From the NCBI GenBank assembly GCA_947088865.1, contig CAMUHY010000018.1, positions 1 through 64,000 of the forward strand: a stretch of 64,000 nt of DNA. The letters run 5' to 3'. Under the pieces are notes generated by a model. It did no database searches. It was not told where the DNA came from and saw only the letters and a list, made by a program, of their open reading frames with translations. The position numbers and the translations under genes are program-made. This DNA comes from an uncultured Eubacterium sp. (GTDB lineage: Bacteria > Bacillota > Clostridia > Lachnospirales > Lachnospiraceae). Numbering within the stretch: position 1 is the stretch's first letter; each line of letters begins with the position of its first letter. Below, piece after piece: positions 27,357-36,120 of this stretch.

Positions 27357-28595
27357 CTAATCTGGTATAACCACTACATAATTCCAATTTCCCTGACAAT
27401 GTCCCCAGACATATCTTGATGGATAATTTGTATCTCCATCTGCTATCCTAATATAGGTACTACAATATCCATTAGAATATGTAAACTGTGAATATCCTAA
27501 AGCAACTACGCCATGATCTCTATACTTTTGATGACCATGTACCATTAAATGACATGGTCTATTGTTATTCAACTCATCAACAATGTATAGTCCATTATTT
27601 GTACCATAATAAAGATATGCTCGACAACCTAAGCCTCTGTCATAAAAGTAAAGTCTATATGCATCTTCTACATTTTTATCATATGTTCCAACTTCTTTAT
27701 CAGTTTCCATAAGTTCAAACATTTCCCAAAATACATCATTCCATGAACAATTTAAAAATAAATCACCATATTTAGAAGGGTCTCTAAGATACCAATATTT
27801 ACATAAATTTGTTGCAGCAGTAGGATAACAGATTTCACCACTGCTAAAATCATCCATAACATTATAATATATAAATCCACCATCGATCATATAATATTTA
27901 CTATCTTGATATCCACTTTCATAATTATTAGGATTGGTTATAAACTCTTCTTTATTATCAGGCGGATTACTCCCTCTAGTACTCATATCCAGATATATCT
28001 CCCACATATCTGAATAATCCTGTGTTTCTTCCTCTTTCTGACAGATTTCTTCCATCTCAACAATATCACTGGTTGTTATATCATATATTTTAGAATCATT
28101 ACTATCAATTTTACATTCCACAGCATAATTCATATCACCCATATAATATAACTTACAATTCTTACTGCTTAAGTCAGTCTGTTCCATATCATTTACTTTT
28201 TCTACTACATGCTCGATAGATATATCTAAAAAAGACTCGCCCTCCTCAGCAAATTCAATAATTGGATACATACTTGTATTTGCCCCTGTTATTACATAAC
28301 CACAATCGTTATTATCCTTATCTTTTATACCAAAATAATAGCATTCTAACCGATTCTTATCATCAAATATTGCCTTTCTTACACCAATTTTTACACCTGT
28401 ATTCCATAACGATTCTTCATTTGTACTCATTACATTTTTAATATGTGTAGTAGCTGCTTGTTCAGCTTCTTCTATTGAAATAATACGCACATTATTTCCT
28501 GTCGCCTCATCTTGTGCCGCAAAAACTGCACTCGAATTTACCAAAAACAAAACTACTGTCATTACACATGCTATTGTTCTTTTGATTTTTTTCAT
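27357..28595 (-). CDS. Secreted papain-like cysteine protease (C10/C39-like)
   Basis: 412 residues. The N-terminal signal peptide ends near AVFA-AQDE. A long pro-region follows (about 27-205), then the catalytic domain. SSGEICYPTAATNLCKYW carries the probable nucleophile (C256) and DHGVVALGY the catalytic His (H361), with a C-terminal W-G-H region. The Cys-x(4)-TN-x(3)-YW pattern resembles streptopain-type and C39-like peptidases. Substrate unknown. Its flanking paralogous membrane proteins suggest a dedicated small module. Confidence 0.8.
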   Translation of the reverse strand: MKKIKRTIACVMTVVLFLVNSSAVFAAQDEATGNNVRIISIEEAEQAATTHIKNVMSTNEESLWNTGVKIGVRKAIFDDKNRLECYYFGIKDKDNNDCGYVITGANTSMYPIIEFAEEGESFLDISIEHVVEKVNDMEQTDLSSKNCKLYYMGDMNYAVECKIDSNDSKIYDITTSDIVEMEEICQKEEETQDYSDMWEIYLDMSTRGSNPPDNKEEFITNPNNYESGYQDSKYYMIDGGFIYYNVMDDFSSGEICYPTAATNLCKYWYLRDPSKYGDLFLNCSWNDVFWEMFELMETDKEVGTYDKNVEDAYRLYFYDRGLGCRAYLYYGTNNGLYIVDELNNNRPCHLMVHGHQKYRDHGVVALGYSQFTYSNGYCSTYIRIADGDTNYPSRYVWGHCQGNWNYVVVIPD

Positions 28596-28763
28596 AAATG
28601 CCCCCATTTCTGATTTCTGTGTTGTATTTTATCTGCAATAAACTATTTACACCTTCTTTCTTTATTGTTACACTAAAACACATTCACTTAAACTGTACAA
28701 TCCCCCTTTGTTACCTTTTAACACACCTTATATTCACTACATTAATTTTCTTACCCCCTCCTT

Positions 28764-29180
28764 TCAAATCAAACGCACCTGCAATCGTTCCCTTATAAAA
28801 TCAATCAATCTTTCTGTTTCAGCCTTATAAAATTTATTTTCATTAACAGTGATACAATTATCATCAACAATCGTAATAATGTATAATTCCCCTTCCATTA
28901 TAAATTGTATATGATACAGTCATTCTGTTAATGGCTTATGAAAAAAATCTCTTGTCCATTCTAAATTTTTAAGTTTTTCAAACAGTTCTTCTTTTTCTTT
29001 ATCAAGTACTTTAACCGAATTTCCATTATCGCCATCTATTATATAGACATTTTCATATGCTTGACTTGGTTTTCTAAGAAACGCCGTATCTAATTTTGTT
29101 GAAATTATCATTAATGCTCCAACTGCTGCAGCTATTACTATTATTACAACAAAAATAATGATATATTTTTTCTTTTTCAT
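28764..29180 (-). pseudogene. Broken third paralogue of the small membrane protein
   Basis: The open part (29180-28920) encodes 86 residues with a basic start, one transmembrane helix and a domain ending KPLTE, then TGA. In the same frame the sequence continues as LYHIQFIMEGELYIITIVDDN and on to a second stop at 28766-28764. That continuation aligns in pattern with the C-terminal half of paralogues A and B, and the TGA falls where they have Trp of GWSY, so a TGG to TGA change is likely. Confidence 0.7.
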
Positions 29181-29572
29181 AAATTTTGCCCATTCTATAT
29201 AAATAAATTTATATTATAATTATATTTTCAATTAAAATTATATCTGTTTTATATTTATAAGTATAATAATATATAAAACTTATAAATATTATAATATAAT
29301 TAATCTAAAATATTTATATTACTAGTAAATTATATCATTATACTTTAATCAATGTCAATCTACCTGTTTCTTTTATTAGACCAAAAATATAAACCTATTT
29401 ATATAAATTTTATATTTAATATTTTTAAACTGTCAATTTTTCCTATACATTTTATTGATACAATATTGATTCCATTTTTTTCTTTAAACATGCGACAAAC
29501 AGTTGCAAACCTTGTCCGATTCATTATATTATTATAGTAGTATTTTGGCGCAGAAAGGCAGGATAACCATCA
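29181..29572. other. AT-rich spacer between divergent genes
   Basis: About 390 bases with very low G+C and no convincing ORF. The right end has TTGCAA and TATTAT 18 bases apart (about 29502-29531, plus strand), a plausible promoter for the SDR gene, followed by GGCGCAGAAAGGCAGGA before the start, which faintly resembles the 3' part of the pseudoknot leader. Nothing else seen. Confidence 0.5.
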
Positions 29573-30298
29573 ATGTCAAACATTATTATAACAGGAGCTT
29601 CTAGGGGAATTGGACGTGCTATTGCACTAGCGTTGGCAGATAAAAATAACAACATTGTGCTTAACTGTGTTCAAAACAAAGACCTTTTATCACAAGTTCA
29701 ACAAGATATTATAAAGAAGGGCGGCAATGCCAAAATGGATATAGGCGATGTTGGCTGCTATAACAATGTAGAAAATTTGGTTGCCTGTATGCATCATTTT
29801 TATGGAGATATTGATATTCTTATCAACAATGCCGGCGTTTCAGCTATCGGCTTGCTTCAAGATACGACTCCTGTTGAATGGCACCATATATTTCATGTCA
29901 ATGTACATGCCATATATAACTGCTGCCGATTATGTATTCCAGATATGATTAAAAACAAATCAGGCAGGATTATTAATATTTCCTCTGTCTGGGGAAATGT
30001 AGGCGCAAGCTGTGAAGTTGCCTACTCTGCTGCAAAAGGTGCTGTCAATGCTATGACAAAAGCCTTAGCAAAAGAACTCGCCCCTAGTAATATACAAGTA
30101 AATGCTATTGCTTGTGGAGCAATTGATACTGAAATGAATCATCATTTAAATGATGATGAAAAACAAGCATTAGCTGATGAAATTCCTGTTGGAAGAATGG
30201 GTAAACCGGAAGAAATTGGCGAATTTGTTAAACAATTATGCAGCAGCCCCTCTTATCTTACAGGTCAAATCATAACAATAGATGGCGGCTGGACATAA
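29573..30298 (+). CDS. Short-chain dehydrogenase/reductase (FabG/YmfI-like)
   Basis: 241 residues with the NADP-binding TGASRGIGRAIA at 6-17, NNAG, catalytic S in ISSVWG and YSAAK, and a C-terminal TGQIITIDGGW. The sequence suits FabG-type reductases; the short Firmicutes branch includes YmfI, the elongation factor P 5-aminopentanone reductase, an equally good candidate. The stand-alone position gives no pathway clue. Confidence 0.85.
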   Translation: MSNIIITGASRGIGRAIALALADKNNNIVLNCVQNKDLLSQVQQDIIKKGGNAKMDIGDVGCYNNVENLVACMHHFYGDIDILINNAGVSAIGLLQDTTPVEWHHIFHVNVHAIYNCCRLCIPDMIKNKSGRIINISSVWGNVGASCEVAYSAAKGAVNAMTKALAKELAPSNIQVNAIACGAIDTEMNHHLNDDEKQALADEIPVGRMGKPEEIGEFVKQLCSSPSYLTGQIITIDGGWT

Positions 30299-30338
30299 AA
30301 CTAGAGGCTAGAATTGAAACTCTTTATTTTCAATCAAC

Positions 30339-30443
30339 AAGTTTGGTGCAAAAAATTGCTGCGCACAAAAGGCTGCTATACAGCCTCACCAAAACTTGAA
30401 CCATTAACTACTCTGACACGAAGTCGCAGCATGGAGGCTAAAA
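30339..30443 (+). promoter_or_regulatory. Structured leader with loop complementary to the SD-proximal arm
   Basis: Stem AAGTTTGGTG (30339-30348) with CACCAAAACTT (30387-30397) encloses a loop containing TGCTGCG (30357-30363) and a nested hairpin GGCTG/CAGCC (30371-30385). CGCAGCA (30425-30431) is fully complementary to the loop and directly abuts the SD GGAGG. Same architecture as the TTTGTGTC element but a different stem; perhaps a divergent member. Confidence 0.6.
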
Positions 30444-31916
30444 ATGAATTTTTCAACAACAACACCTTCCAATGTAGGAATTGAACCTCAATGGCTGATG
30501 AATTTTTTAAAAAGACTGGATTATCAACAAATTCCGCTTCACAGTGCCATTATTATGAAAAACAATCAAATATGTATGGAGACTTACTATGCTCCATATA
30601 CAAAAGAATCACTCCACCGTATGTTTTCTATTACAAAAACATTTGTAGCTATGGCTATTGGACTGCTTTGTGAAGAGGGCAAATTAACGCTCGATGACCA
30701 TATTGTCGATTATTTCTCTGAAAAACTGCCTAAAGATGGCGCATATCCCTACACGGCTATGCTTACCATTAAAGATATGTTAATGATGCGAACTTGTCAC
30801 AATGAGACAACATTTAAAGCAAAAGGGGTTACGGACTGGGTTGGCTCTTTTTTTACAACTCCGCCGAACCATATGCCTGGAACAAACTTTTCTTATGATA
30901 CAGGTTCTACCCATGTTTTAGGCGCTTTGGTAGAAAAACTTTCTGGTATGAAGATTCTTGATTACCTTCGCAGCAAAGGTCTTGATGAGTTGGGATTTTC
31001 TAAAGATGCTTATATTTTAACCGACCCCAACGGCGTCAGCATGGGCGGCTCTGGAATGTGCGCTACTTCAAGAGATATTCTTCTTATGATGATGCTTATT
31101 GTAAATGATGGTAAATTAAACGGAACACAATACCTGCCAAAAGATTTTGTAAGGGAAGCCAAGCAAAAACACAGTGACCCCTTTGTAAAACAGTCCACTT
31201 TGGAAGAAATACAAGGCTATGGTTATCAGTTGTGGCAAACCACACATGGCGGATATGTTATGTTTGGTATGGGTGGACAACTGGCTCTATATGTGCCAGA
31301 AAAAGATATTTATATGATTACTACTGCGGACACACAAGGCAGACAGGGCGGTGTACAACTTATTTACGATGCTTTTTGGGAAGAAATTTATACCAAAATT
31401 AGCAACCATTCCAATTTGAGTAAATCAAACAATTCTTCCCTGTGGGATTTTAATTGTAATCAGCCTGTTTCTGATGAAGAATTAAGCGACTTTTTAAATA
31501 CGCGAAAGTTATATACCATAACAGGCAATTATCATTCTTCTATGACAGAAAAAATTTCTGGAATCACTTATATATGTGATGACAATAACTGTGGTGTCAC
31601 TGATATATGCGTTAATATAAAGAATACTAGCGGAACATTTAACTACACCAATAAGACAGGAAAACATGCCATAAACTTTGAATTTGGCAGCAATGCTTAT
31701 GGCATATTTCCAGACTATAATTTACAATATGCCGCTTCAGCCGCTTGGCGTCTCGATGATTTTCTTGTTATAAAAATACAAATCAATGACTATGCCGTTG
31801 GCAATTTATATATTGCTCTAACATTTAAAGAAAATCATGTAACGGTTATGTTTAAAAAAGTGGAGGAAACCTTTTTTAATGAATATAATGGGGTATTTAG
31901 CGCACATGCGCAATAA
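30444..31916 (+). CDS. Serine hydrolase, class C beta-lactamase family
   Basis: 490 residues, no signal peptide, so cytoplasmic. SITK (FSITKTF, near residues 60-64) is the SxxK nucleophile motif, YDTGST the second catalytic motif and HGGYVMFGMGGQ the third. The last about 130 residues form an extra beta-rich domain. Family members are esterases, amidases or penicillin-binding-like enzymes; the substrate cannot be inferred. Confidence 0.88.
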   Translation: MNFSTTTPSNVGIEPQWLMNFLKRLDYQQIPLHSAIIMKNNQICMETYYAPYTKESLHRMFSITKTFVAMAIGLLCEEGKLTLDDHIVDYFSEKLPKDGAYPYTAMLTIKDMLMMRTCHNETTFKAKGVTDWVGSFFTTPPNHMPGTNFSYDTGSTHVLGALVEKLSGMKILDYLRSKGLDELGFSKDAYILTDPNGVSMGGSGMCATSRDILLMMMLIVNDGKLNGTQYLPKDFVREAKQKHSDPFVKQSTLEEIQGYGYQLWQTTHGGYVMFGMGGQLALYVPEKDIYMITTADTQGRQGGVQLIYDAFWEEIYTKISNHSNLSKSNNSSLWDFNCNQPVSDEELSDFLNTRKLYTITGNYHSSMTEKISGITYICDDNNCGVTDICVNIKNTSGTFNYTNKTGKHAINFEFGSNAYGIFPDYNLQYAASAAWRLDDFLVIKIQINDYAVGNLYIALTFKENHVTVMFKKVEETFFNEYNGVFSAHAQ

Positions 31917-31932
31917 GAATTGTGACATGCCC

Positions 31933-31957
31933 ACCACTTCTAAAACAGTGGTTTTCT
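31933..31957 (+). terminator. Terminator of the serine hydrolase gene
   Basis: Stem ACCACT/AGTGGT with an eight-base loop followed by TTTTCTT, 17 bases after the stop codon. Confidence 0.75.
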
Positions 31958-31978
31958 TGCTAAGAAGGTAAAAATAAA

Positions 31979-32006
31979 AAGGGTACTTGCTTTTTTCAAG
32001 TACCCA
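31979..32006 (-). terminator. Terminator of the holin-like toxin mRNA
   Basis: Perfect stem GGGTACTTG/CAAGTACCC (31981-31989, 31997-32005) followed on the minus strand by TTTTTATTTTT. It would end the toxin transcript about 95 bases beyond its stop codon. The same DNA contains the antitoxin promoter on the other strand. Confidence 0.8.
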
Positions 32007-32021
32007 CTATATAATGAAGAT

Positions 32022-32109
32022 ACAAAAGTACTCGGATACAAATCCGATACCCTAAGCTATAACGTTAAAAATAGCATCCAAACTTTGGGCGGTCAGGATG
32101 CTATTTTTT
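32022..32109 (+). ncRNA. Candidate antisense RNA antitoxin of the type I system
   Basis: A plus-strand promoter TTGCTT-N17-TATAAT (31987-32015) reads into about 88 bases that form a hairpin (TCGGAT/ATCCGA) and end in an intrinsic terminator (AATAGCATCC/GGATGCTATT, then T6 at 32104-32109). The RNA is antisense to the 3' end and 3' UTR of the holin-like toxin mRNA, the layout of TxpA/RatA-type systems. Prediction only; the 5' end is inferred from the promoter. Confidence 0.7.
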
Positions 32110-32184
32110 GTTGTGTCGGTTATCTATGTATGCCAATGCAGTAAATATTACCAACAATAAAGTTAAAACTTCCATTGTGTTCAT
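32101..32184 (-). CDS. Holin-like type I toxin, 27 aa
   Basis: Encodes MNTMEVLTLLLVIFTALAY followed by IDNRHNKK: a single hydrophobic helix with a YIDN-basic tail, characteristic of the small putative holin-like toxin family (Hol_Tox). SD GGAGGGG is six bases before the ATG at 32184; an ATG at 32190 touches the SD and is unlikely. The stop lies in the shared terminator hairpin. The IS element ends just before the SD, so the native promoter has been displaced. Confidence 0.8.
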   Translation of the reverse strand: MNTMEVLTLLLVIFTALAYIDNRHNKK

Positions 32185-32197
32185 AGGCATCCCCTCC

Positions 32198-32310
32198 GTG
32201 AACTACCCATTGTCTAAAGCCAATGGGCTTCCTGCTTCATAGACCTCGTAACCTACTATCTCCACAGGCATAAATTCGGGCAGTCCCTGCCCTATATATT
32301 TGTTCTTCTT
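32198..32310 (-). ncRNA. Predicted omega RNA scaffold of TnpB
   Basis: In IS605 elements the 3' end of tnpB plus the right end is transcribed as an RNA that guides TnpB, with the guide taken from flanking DNA. Here the right-end hairpin (32206-32227) and flanking structured sequence fit. The predicted guide starts GGAGGGGATGCCTATGAA, the toxin SD and start. Boundaries are by analogy. Confidence 0.55.
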
Positions 32311-33412
32311 ATGCTAGTTGTCTTAATCCTTCTGCCAGTATATTTTTTGCTGCATTCATATCCCTGTCATGTTTTGCACCACAGACAGGACATATCCATT
32401 CCCTTACTGACAAATCTTTTGTTGCTATGTTTTTATATCCACAAGCTGAACACAACTGGCTGCTGGCATAAAATGTATCTATTTTGATATATTTCCTTCC
32501 ATTCCATTTTGCCTTGTATTCCAATTGCCTTGTCAGTTCGTACCATGATGCATCACTTATTGATTTTGCCAGATGGTGATTTTTTACCATATTTTTTATC
32601 GCTAGATTCTCTAAAACGATCACTTGGTTTTCACTAATAATTTCATGGGATATCTTATGCAGATAATCTTTTCTAGTATTTGTTATTTTCTCATGGCATA
32701 ATGCTATCTTTTTCCTTGTTTTGTTGTAATTTTGACTCCTTTTTTCTTGATGTGCTAACTGTCTTTGTAACTTTGCCAGTTTCTTCTCATATTTCTTGAT
32801 GGCTTTTGGATTTTCGTATTTCTTCCCATCCGATGTAATACATAAATCTTTAATACCTAAATCTACCCCAACATTATGATTAGCATGTCCCAGTTTTTCG
32901 TACTCCGTTTCCACCAGTATTGACACATAGTACTTTCCGCTTGACACCTGTGATACAGTTACAGACTTTATCTGTCCGCTGAAGTGTCTATGCAGTTTTG
33001 CTTTTACTTCCTTTAGCTTCGGCAGTTTTACTTTGCCATTCGTAAAATCTACCATTATATTGTCATTCGTAAAATTTGTTGTATATGATTGATGGCTGTC
33101 ATGCTTACTCTTAAACTTTGGATAACCTGCGTGTTCCTTGAAAAATTTCTGATATGCACAATCCATGTTATAAATTGCATTTGTTAAGGCAAACTTATCA
33201 ACTTCTTTCAGCCATTCATATTCTTTCTTTAATTCCCTGTTGCAATAATTATTACAATCTGTTTTACTGACCGATTTTTTCTCTTTTTCATATTTTTCTT
33301 TCCGATATGCAAGTGTATGATTGTACACAAAACGGCAACAGCCAAATGTTTTTGCTATCTGTACTTTCTGCTCATTATTAGGATATATTCTATATTTATA
33401 TGCTTTTAACAT
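32309..33412 (-). CDS. tnpB: RNA-guided endonuclease TnpB
   Basis: 367 residues, full length. RuvC-like residues are D184 (VGVDLGIKDL), E268 (IVLENLAI) and D351 (KHDRDMNAAKNI), and a zinc ribbon has CSAC (321-324) and CPVC (341-344). N-terminal helix-turn-helix region YKYRIYPNNEQ is normal. All catalytic positions are present, so it should be active even though tnpA is dead. Starts 18 bases after the tnpA stop. Confidence 0.95.
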   Translation of the reverse strand: MLKAYKYRIYPNNEQKVQIAKTFGCCRFVYNHTLAYRKEKYEKEKKSVSKTDCNNYCNRELKKEYEWLKEVDKFALTNAIYNMDCAYQKFFKEHAGYPKFKSKHDSHQSYTTNFTNDNIMVDFTNGKVKLPKLKEVKAKLHRHFSGQIKSVTVSQVSSGKYYVSILVETEYEKLGHANHNVGVDLGIKDLCITSDGKKYENPKAIKKYEKKLAKLQRQLAHQEKRSQNYNKTRKKIALCHEKITNTRKDYLHKISHEIISENQVIVLENLAIKNMVKNHHLAKSISDASWYELTRQLEYKAKWNGRKYIKIDTFYASSQLCSACGYKNIATKDLSVREWICPVCGAKHDRDMNAAKNILAEGLRQLA

Positions 33413-33430
33413 TTACTGTCACCTTCTTTC

Positions 33431-33835
33431 TTAGCCTTGATTTTCTATATACTTTTTTAACATTTGTTCGGATACATTTCCTACACTACAGGCAAAATAC
33501 CCATCTATCCAAAAGGTATGTTCTTTCCAAAACTATTTCCGCAAATAATTCAGATATTTTTCCCATATATGATATGTCGTATAACTTTTCATCCGATTTA
33601 CAATCTTACGAACAGACATTGTTGGTTCTGTTTCTATCCTATAATAGATATGGTCTTTATCCGTTTCCATATATCTGATAATAACTTTATGTTTTTGACA
33701 TATCTCATAAGAACACTGCTTTATATCACCTGATATTTGTTGTAAAGCCAGTAATTTCTTCCTATATTTGCAGATAAATAGAATGTGATACTGTAATAAA
33801 TACTTGTGCCTGTTTTTTGATTTCCATGCTCCCAT
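33431..33835 (-). pseudogene. tnpA: IS200-type TnpA transposase, inactivated
   Basis: The frame begins MGAWKSKNRHKYLLQYHILF and has the Y1-transposase fold, but reads H62-I-Y64 (KDHIYYRIE) where the HUH motif needs a second His. Codon 101 is TAG (after YLNYLRK); beyond it the same frame continues FWKEHTFWIDGYFACSVGN to a normal stop at 33431. The catalytic-Tyr region lies after the stop, so two independent lesions disable it. Confidence 0.85.
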
Positions 33836-33932
33836 GACACAAGTATAACACAAACCTCCACTTTTGGCTACCGCAATCCCACCATCTAAAGCCAGTGGGT
33901 CAAGGTAGTCATTTTTTCAACAAATTTTTATA

Positions 33933-35147
33933 TTAACCCCAAACAATATCTAATATCTGCTGCACTCTCTTATCATAAGAGTGCAGTTTTTTTACTTTTT
34001 CATGTCCATTTCTTGCGATTTCCATTCGTTCCTCTTCATGTGTCAGATAATATTGGGCTTTTTTTTGCATATCATCAAGACTGTCATAATATACAAGGTC
34101 TTTTTCATTCTCAAAATACATTAACAACTCTGGCTGAAAATTCGTAAGTAAAAATCCGCCTGCGCCAAGTACGTCCCACACTCGCAATGGCAAACCTGTC
34201 CTTATATTTTTAATCGTAAAATTCATATTAATCTTTGATGCCGCAAATACCTTTGGCATCTCCTCAAAATAACTGGCAGTCCCTTTATAATAAATATTGG
34301 GCAATTCATCATACATTTTGTCACAATACCAATTGACACGCCCAACTTTTGCAAGTCTTAAAAGACTCTCTATTCTTTCAATCTGCGCCATCTTATAACC
34401 TAAAAATGTTGAGATAAACGACAATTTAATATCTAAAAGACTTCCCTCTTCCTGTTTAAATGTTATAATTTCTTCAAGCTGTGAAAGAATATCTGGCGTC
34501 ATCATTCTGTCAAATATATTTTCGCCGAACGTATCAAGCTGTGCTTGAAAACAAGCATCAAAATATCCTCGCAAATACTCTGGAAGTTTGTCCACAATTC
34601 CATCATAAAAATTTTTATCATAAATTCCCCCAACAAAGGATATATCTTGAGAAAATTGGTCAAAATCCTGTTTTGTCATATGATTGACTGTACGCTCTAC
34701 ACGCTCCACATTAACTGCCAATGGCAAATAATATACGTTTTGCACACCCATTGCTTTAAATTGCAGATAACAAAATTTATCAAACAAAAACAGATAATTA
34801 CATTGATTAAAAACAGACTGATGATACATTGACAACATGGGGCTGTCAATTGTCCATACAATATACTTGGTATTACAATTTTCACAGGCTTGTGATACTT
34901 CCTGAAAGTAATTAAAAGAAATCACCGCATCATAATTGCAAAATGCACGCTCTAATTCTTCTATCTTTTGCCTTTGCTGACTCTCAAAATTTTCCATACC
35001 TTTATCAATATCTTCTGCTTCTAATTCCTGCATAGTCTTTTCAGGCTTTAATGAATAATACGAATCTACTGTATGTCCAAATTTTTCAAGACTTTCAATC
35101 AAATCTTCTTGACAAAATACTTTCCATCTATACAAAATAAATTTCAC
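33933..35147 (-). CDS. CgeB-like glycosyltransferase with DUF3880-type N terminus
   Basis: 404 residues from a GTG start with SD GGAG. The N-terminal half (SFNYFQEVSQACENCNTKYIVWTIDSP, YLPLAVNVERV) resembles the DUF3880 region, and the C-terminal half (NMNFTIKNIRTGLPLRVWDVLGAGGFLLTNFQPEL) the glycosyltransferase 1 domain of CgeB-type proteins that modify surface or spore layers. Acceptor unknown; no partner genes nearby. The IS element begins about 20 bases beyond its stop. Confidence 0.82.
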   Translation of the reverse strand: MKFILYRWKVFCQEDLIESLEKFGHTVDSYYSLKPEKTMQELEAEDIDKGMENFESQQRQKIEELERAFCNYDAVISFNYFQEVSQACENCNTKYIVWTIDSPMLSMYHQSVFNQCNYLFLFDKFCYLQFKAMGVQNVYYLPLAVNVERVERTVNHMTKQDFDQFSQDISFVGGIYDKNFYDGIVDKLPEYLRGYFDACFQAQLDTFGENIFDRMMTPDILSQLEEIITFKQEEGSLLDIKLSFISTFLGYKMAQIERIESLLRLAKVGRVNWYCDKMYDELPNIYYKGTASYFEEMPKVFAASKINMNFTIKNIRTGLPLRVWDVLGAGGFLLTNFQPELLMYFENEKDLVYYDSLDDMQKKAQYYLTHEEERMEIARNGHEKVKKLHSYDKRVQQILDIVWG

Positions 35148-35265
35148 AACAATTCTCCAATCTAATATAATTTTTTAAAATATAACAAAACCCATTCTTA
35201 TCGTCAACAGTAAAACAATAATGCTTTTTACTATTATTTTTAAAATAATATATCATACAATAAAG

Positions 35266-35294
35266 TTGATATAAGATTTTAGTTTTGCTATAAT
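35266..35294 (+). promoter_or_regulatory. Promoter upstream of tam
   Basis: TTGATA (35266-35271), 17-base spacer, TATAAT (35289-35294), ending 37 bases before the ATG, which follows AAGGAG. A canonical sigma-A-type site. Confidence 0.8.
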
Positions 35295-35331
35295 GTTATA
35301 AAAATTTCCACTATAAAAAAGGAGTTTAAAA

Positions 35332-36084
35332 ATGTCGGACTGGAATTCAACATTATATCTTAAATTTAAAAAAGAACGCACTCAACCTGCCATCGACCTT
35401 GCCAATAAAGTTCGTTCATACACTCCAAATAAAATTGTCGATGTTGGGTGTGGTCCTGGAAACAGCACAGAAATTATAAAAACAATATTTCCAAACTCTG
35501 ATATTCTTGGCATTGACAATTCACAAAACATGATTTACAGAGCGCAAAAAGAACATCCAGAATTAACTTTTCAACTATGTGACATAAATAATTTACATTA
35601 TGGATATGATATGTTTTTTTCTAATGCGTGTCTTCAATGGGTTCCAAATCATACCTTTCTTTTACCAGTACTAATGGACAAACTAAACGATGGAGGCATT
35701 CTTGCAGTACAGATAACAATGAATCAAGATGAACCCCTTTTTCGTATTATTGATGATGTTGCCTCTAAATGGAACTTAAAAACCGTTAGCTCTCATTTTA
35801 ATAATACACTTCAACCAGATGAATATTATGATATTCTTTCTGATTGCTCTTCCAATTTTCAAATATGGGAAACGATTTATTGTCATGCACTGCCTTCTCA
35901 TCAAGCTCTTGTAGACTGGATAAAAGGCACACGTTTGCGCCCATATCTTGATACACTCAATGATGAAAATAAACTGTTATTTGAAAATGAAATTCTTAAT
36001 CATGTTATAAGAACCTATCCACTAAGAAAAGACGGAAATACATTACTACATTTTAGAAGATTCTTTTTTATAGCAATAAAATAG
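35332..36084 (+). CDS. tam: Trans-aconitate 2-methyltransferase-like SAM methyltransferase
   Basis: 250 residues matching Escherichia coli Tam along the chain: MSDWNSTLYLKFKKERTQPA at the start, the SAM loop VDVGCGPGNST, LGIDNSQNMI, SNACLQWVPNH, YYDILSDC, PSHQALVDWIKGTRLRPYL and the YPL-NG ending. Tam methylates trans-aconitate, a by-product inhibitor of aconitase. Monocistronic or with the downstream GNAT. Confidence 0.88.
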   Translation: MSDWNSTLYLKFKKERTQPAIDLANKVRSYTPNKIVDVGCGPGNSTEIIKTIFPNSDILGIDNSQNMIYRAQKEHPELTFQLCDINNLHYGYDMFFSNACLQWVPNHTFLLPVLMDKLNDGGILAVQITMNQDEPLFRIIDDVASKWNLKTVSSHFNNTLQPDEYYDILSDCSSNFQIWETIYCHALPSHQALVDWIKGTRLRPYLDTLNDENKLLFENEILNHVIRTYPLRKDGNTLLHFRRFFFIAIK

Positions 36085-36120
36085 CATTATAAATCATGTA
36101 TTTGAGGGATTATTAATTTT

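Larger units (their letters stand above)
32198..33912 (-). mobile_element. IS200/IS605-family insertion sequence
   Basis: Both genes, tnpA and tnpB, read leftwards. The ends have subterminal hairpins with a shared GGCTTTAGA loop: left end CCCACT...GGTGGG nested in CTACC/GGTAG (33868-33908), right end CCCATTG/CAATGGG (32206-32227) finishing at GTTCAC. There are no inverted termini or target duplication, as expected for the family. The right boundary falls beside the SD of the holin-like toxin. Exact outer bases are estimated. Confidence 0.85.

Noticed and set aside
28920..29180. Intact 86-aa membrane protein
   Set aside because: In-frame coding-like sequence beyond TGA aligns with the C-terminal half of the two neighbouring paralogues.
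29520..29572. Copy of the pseudoknot leader before the SDR gene
   Set aside because: Only GGCGCAGAAAGGCAGGA resembles the 3' end of the element; no TTTGTGTC-type stem and no loop complementary to it.
33533..33853. Complete small transposase of 106 residues
   Set aside because: The same frame continues past TAG with the catalytic-Tyr region of IS200 TnpA, so it is a nonsense-mutated pseudogene.
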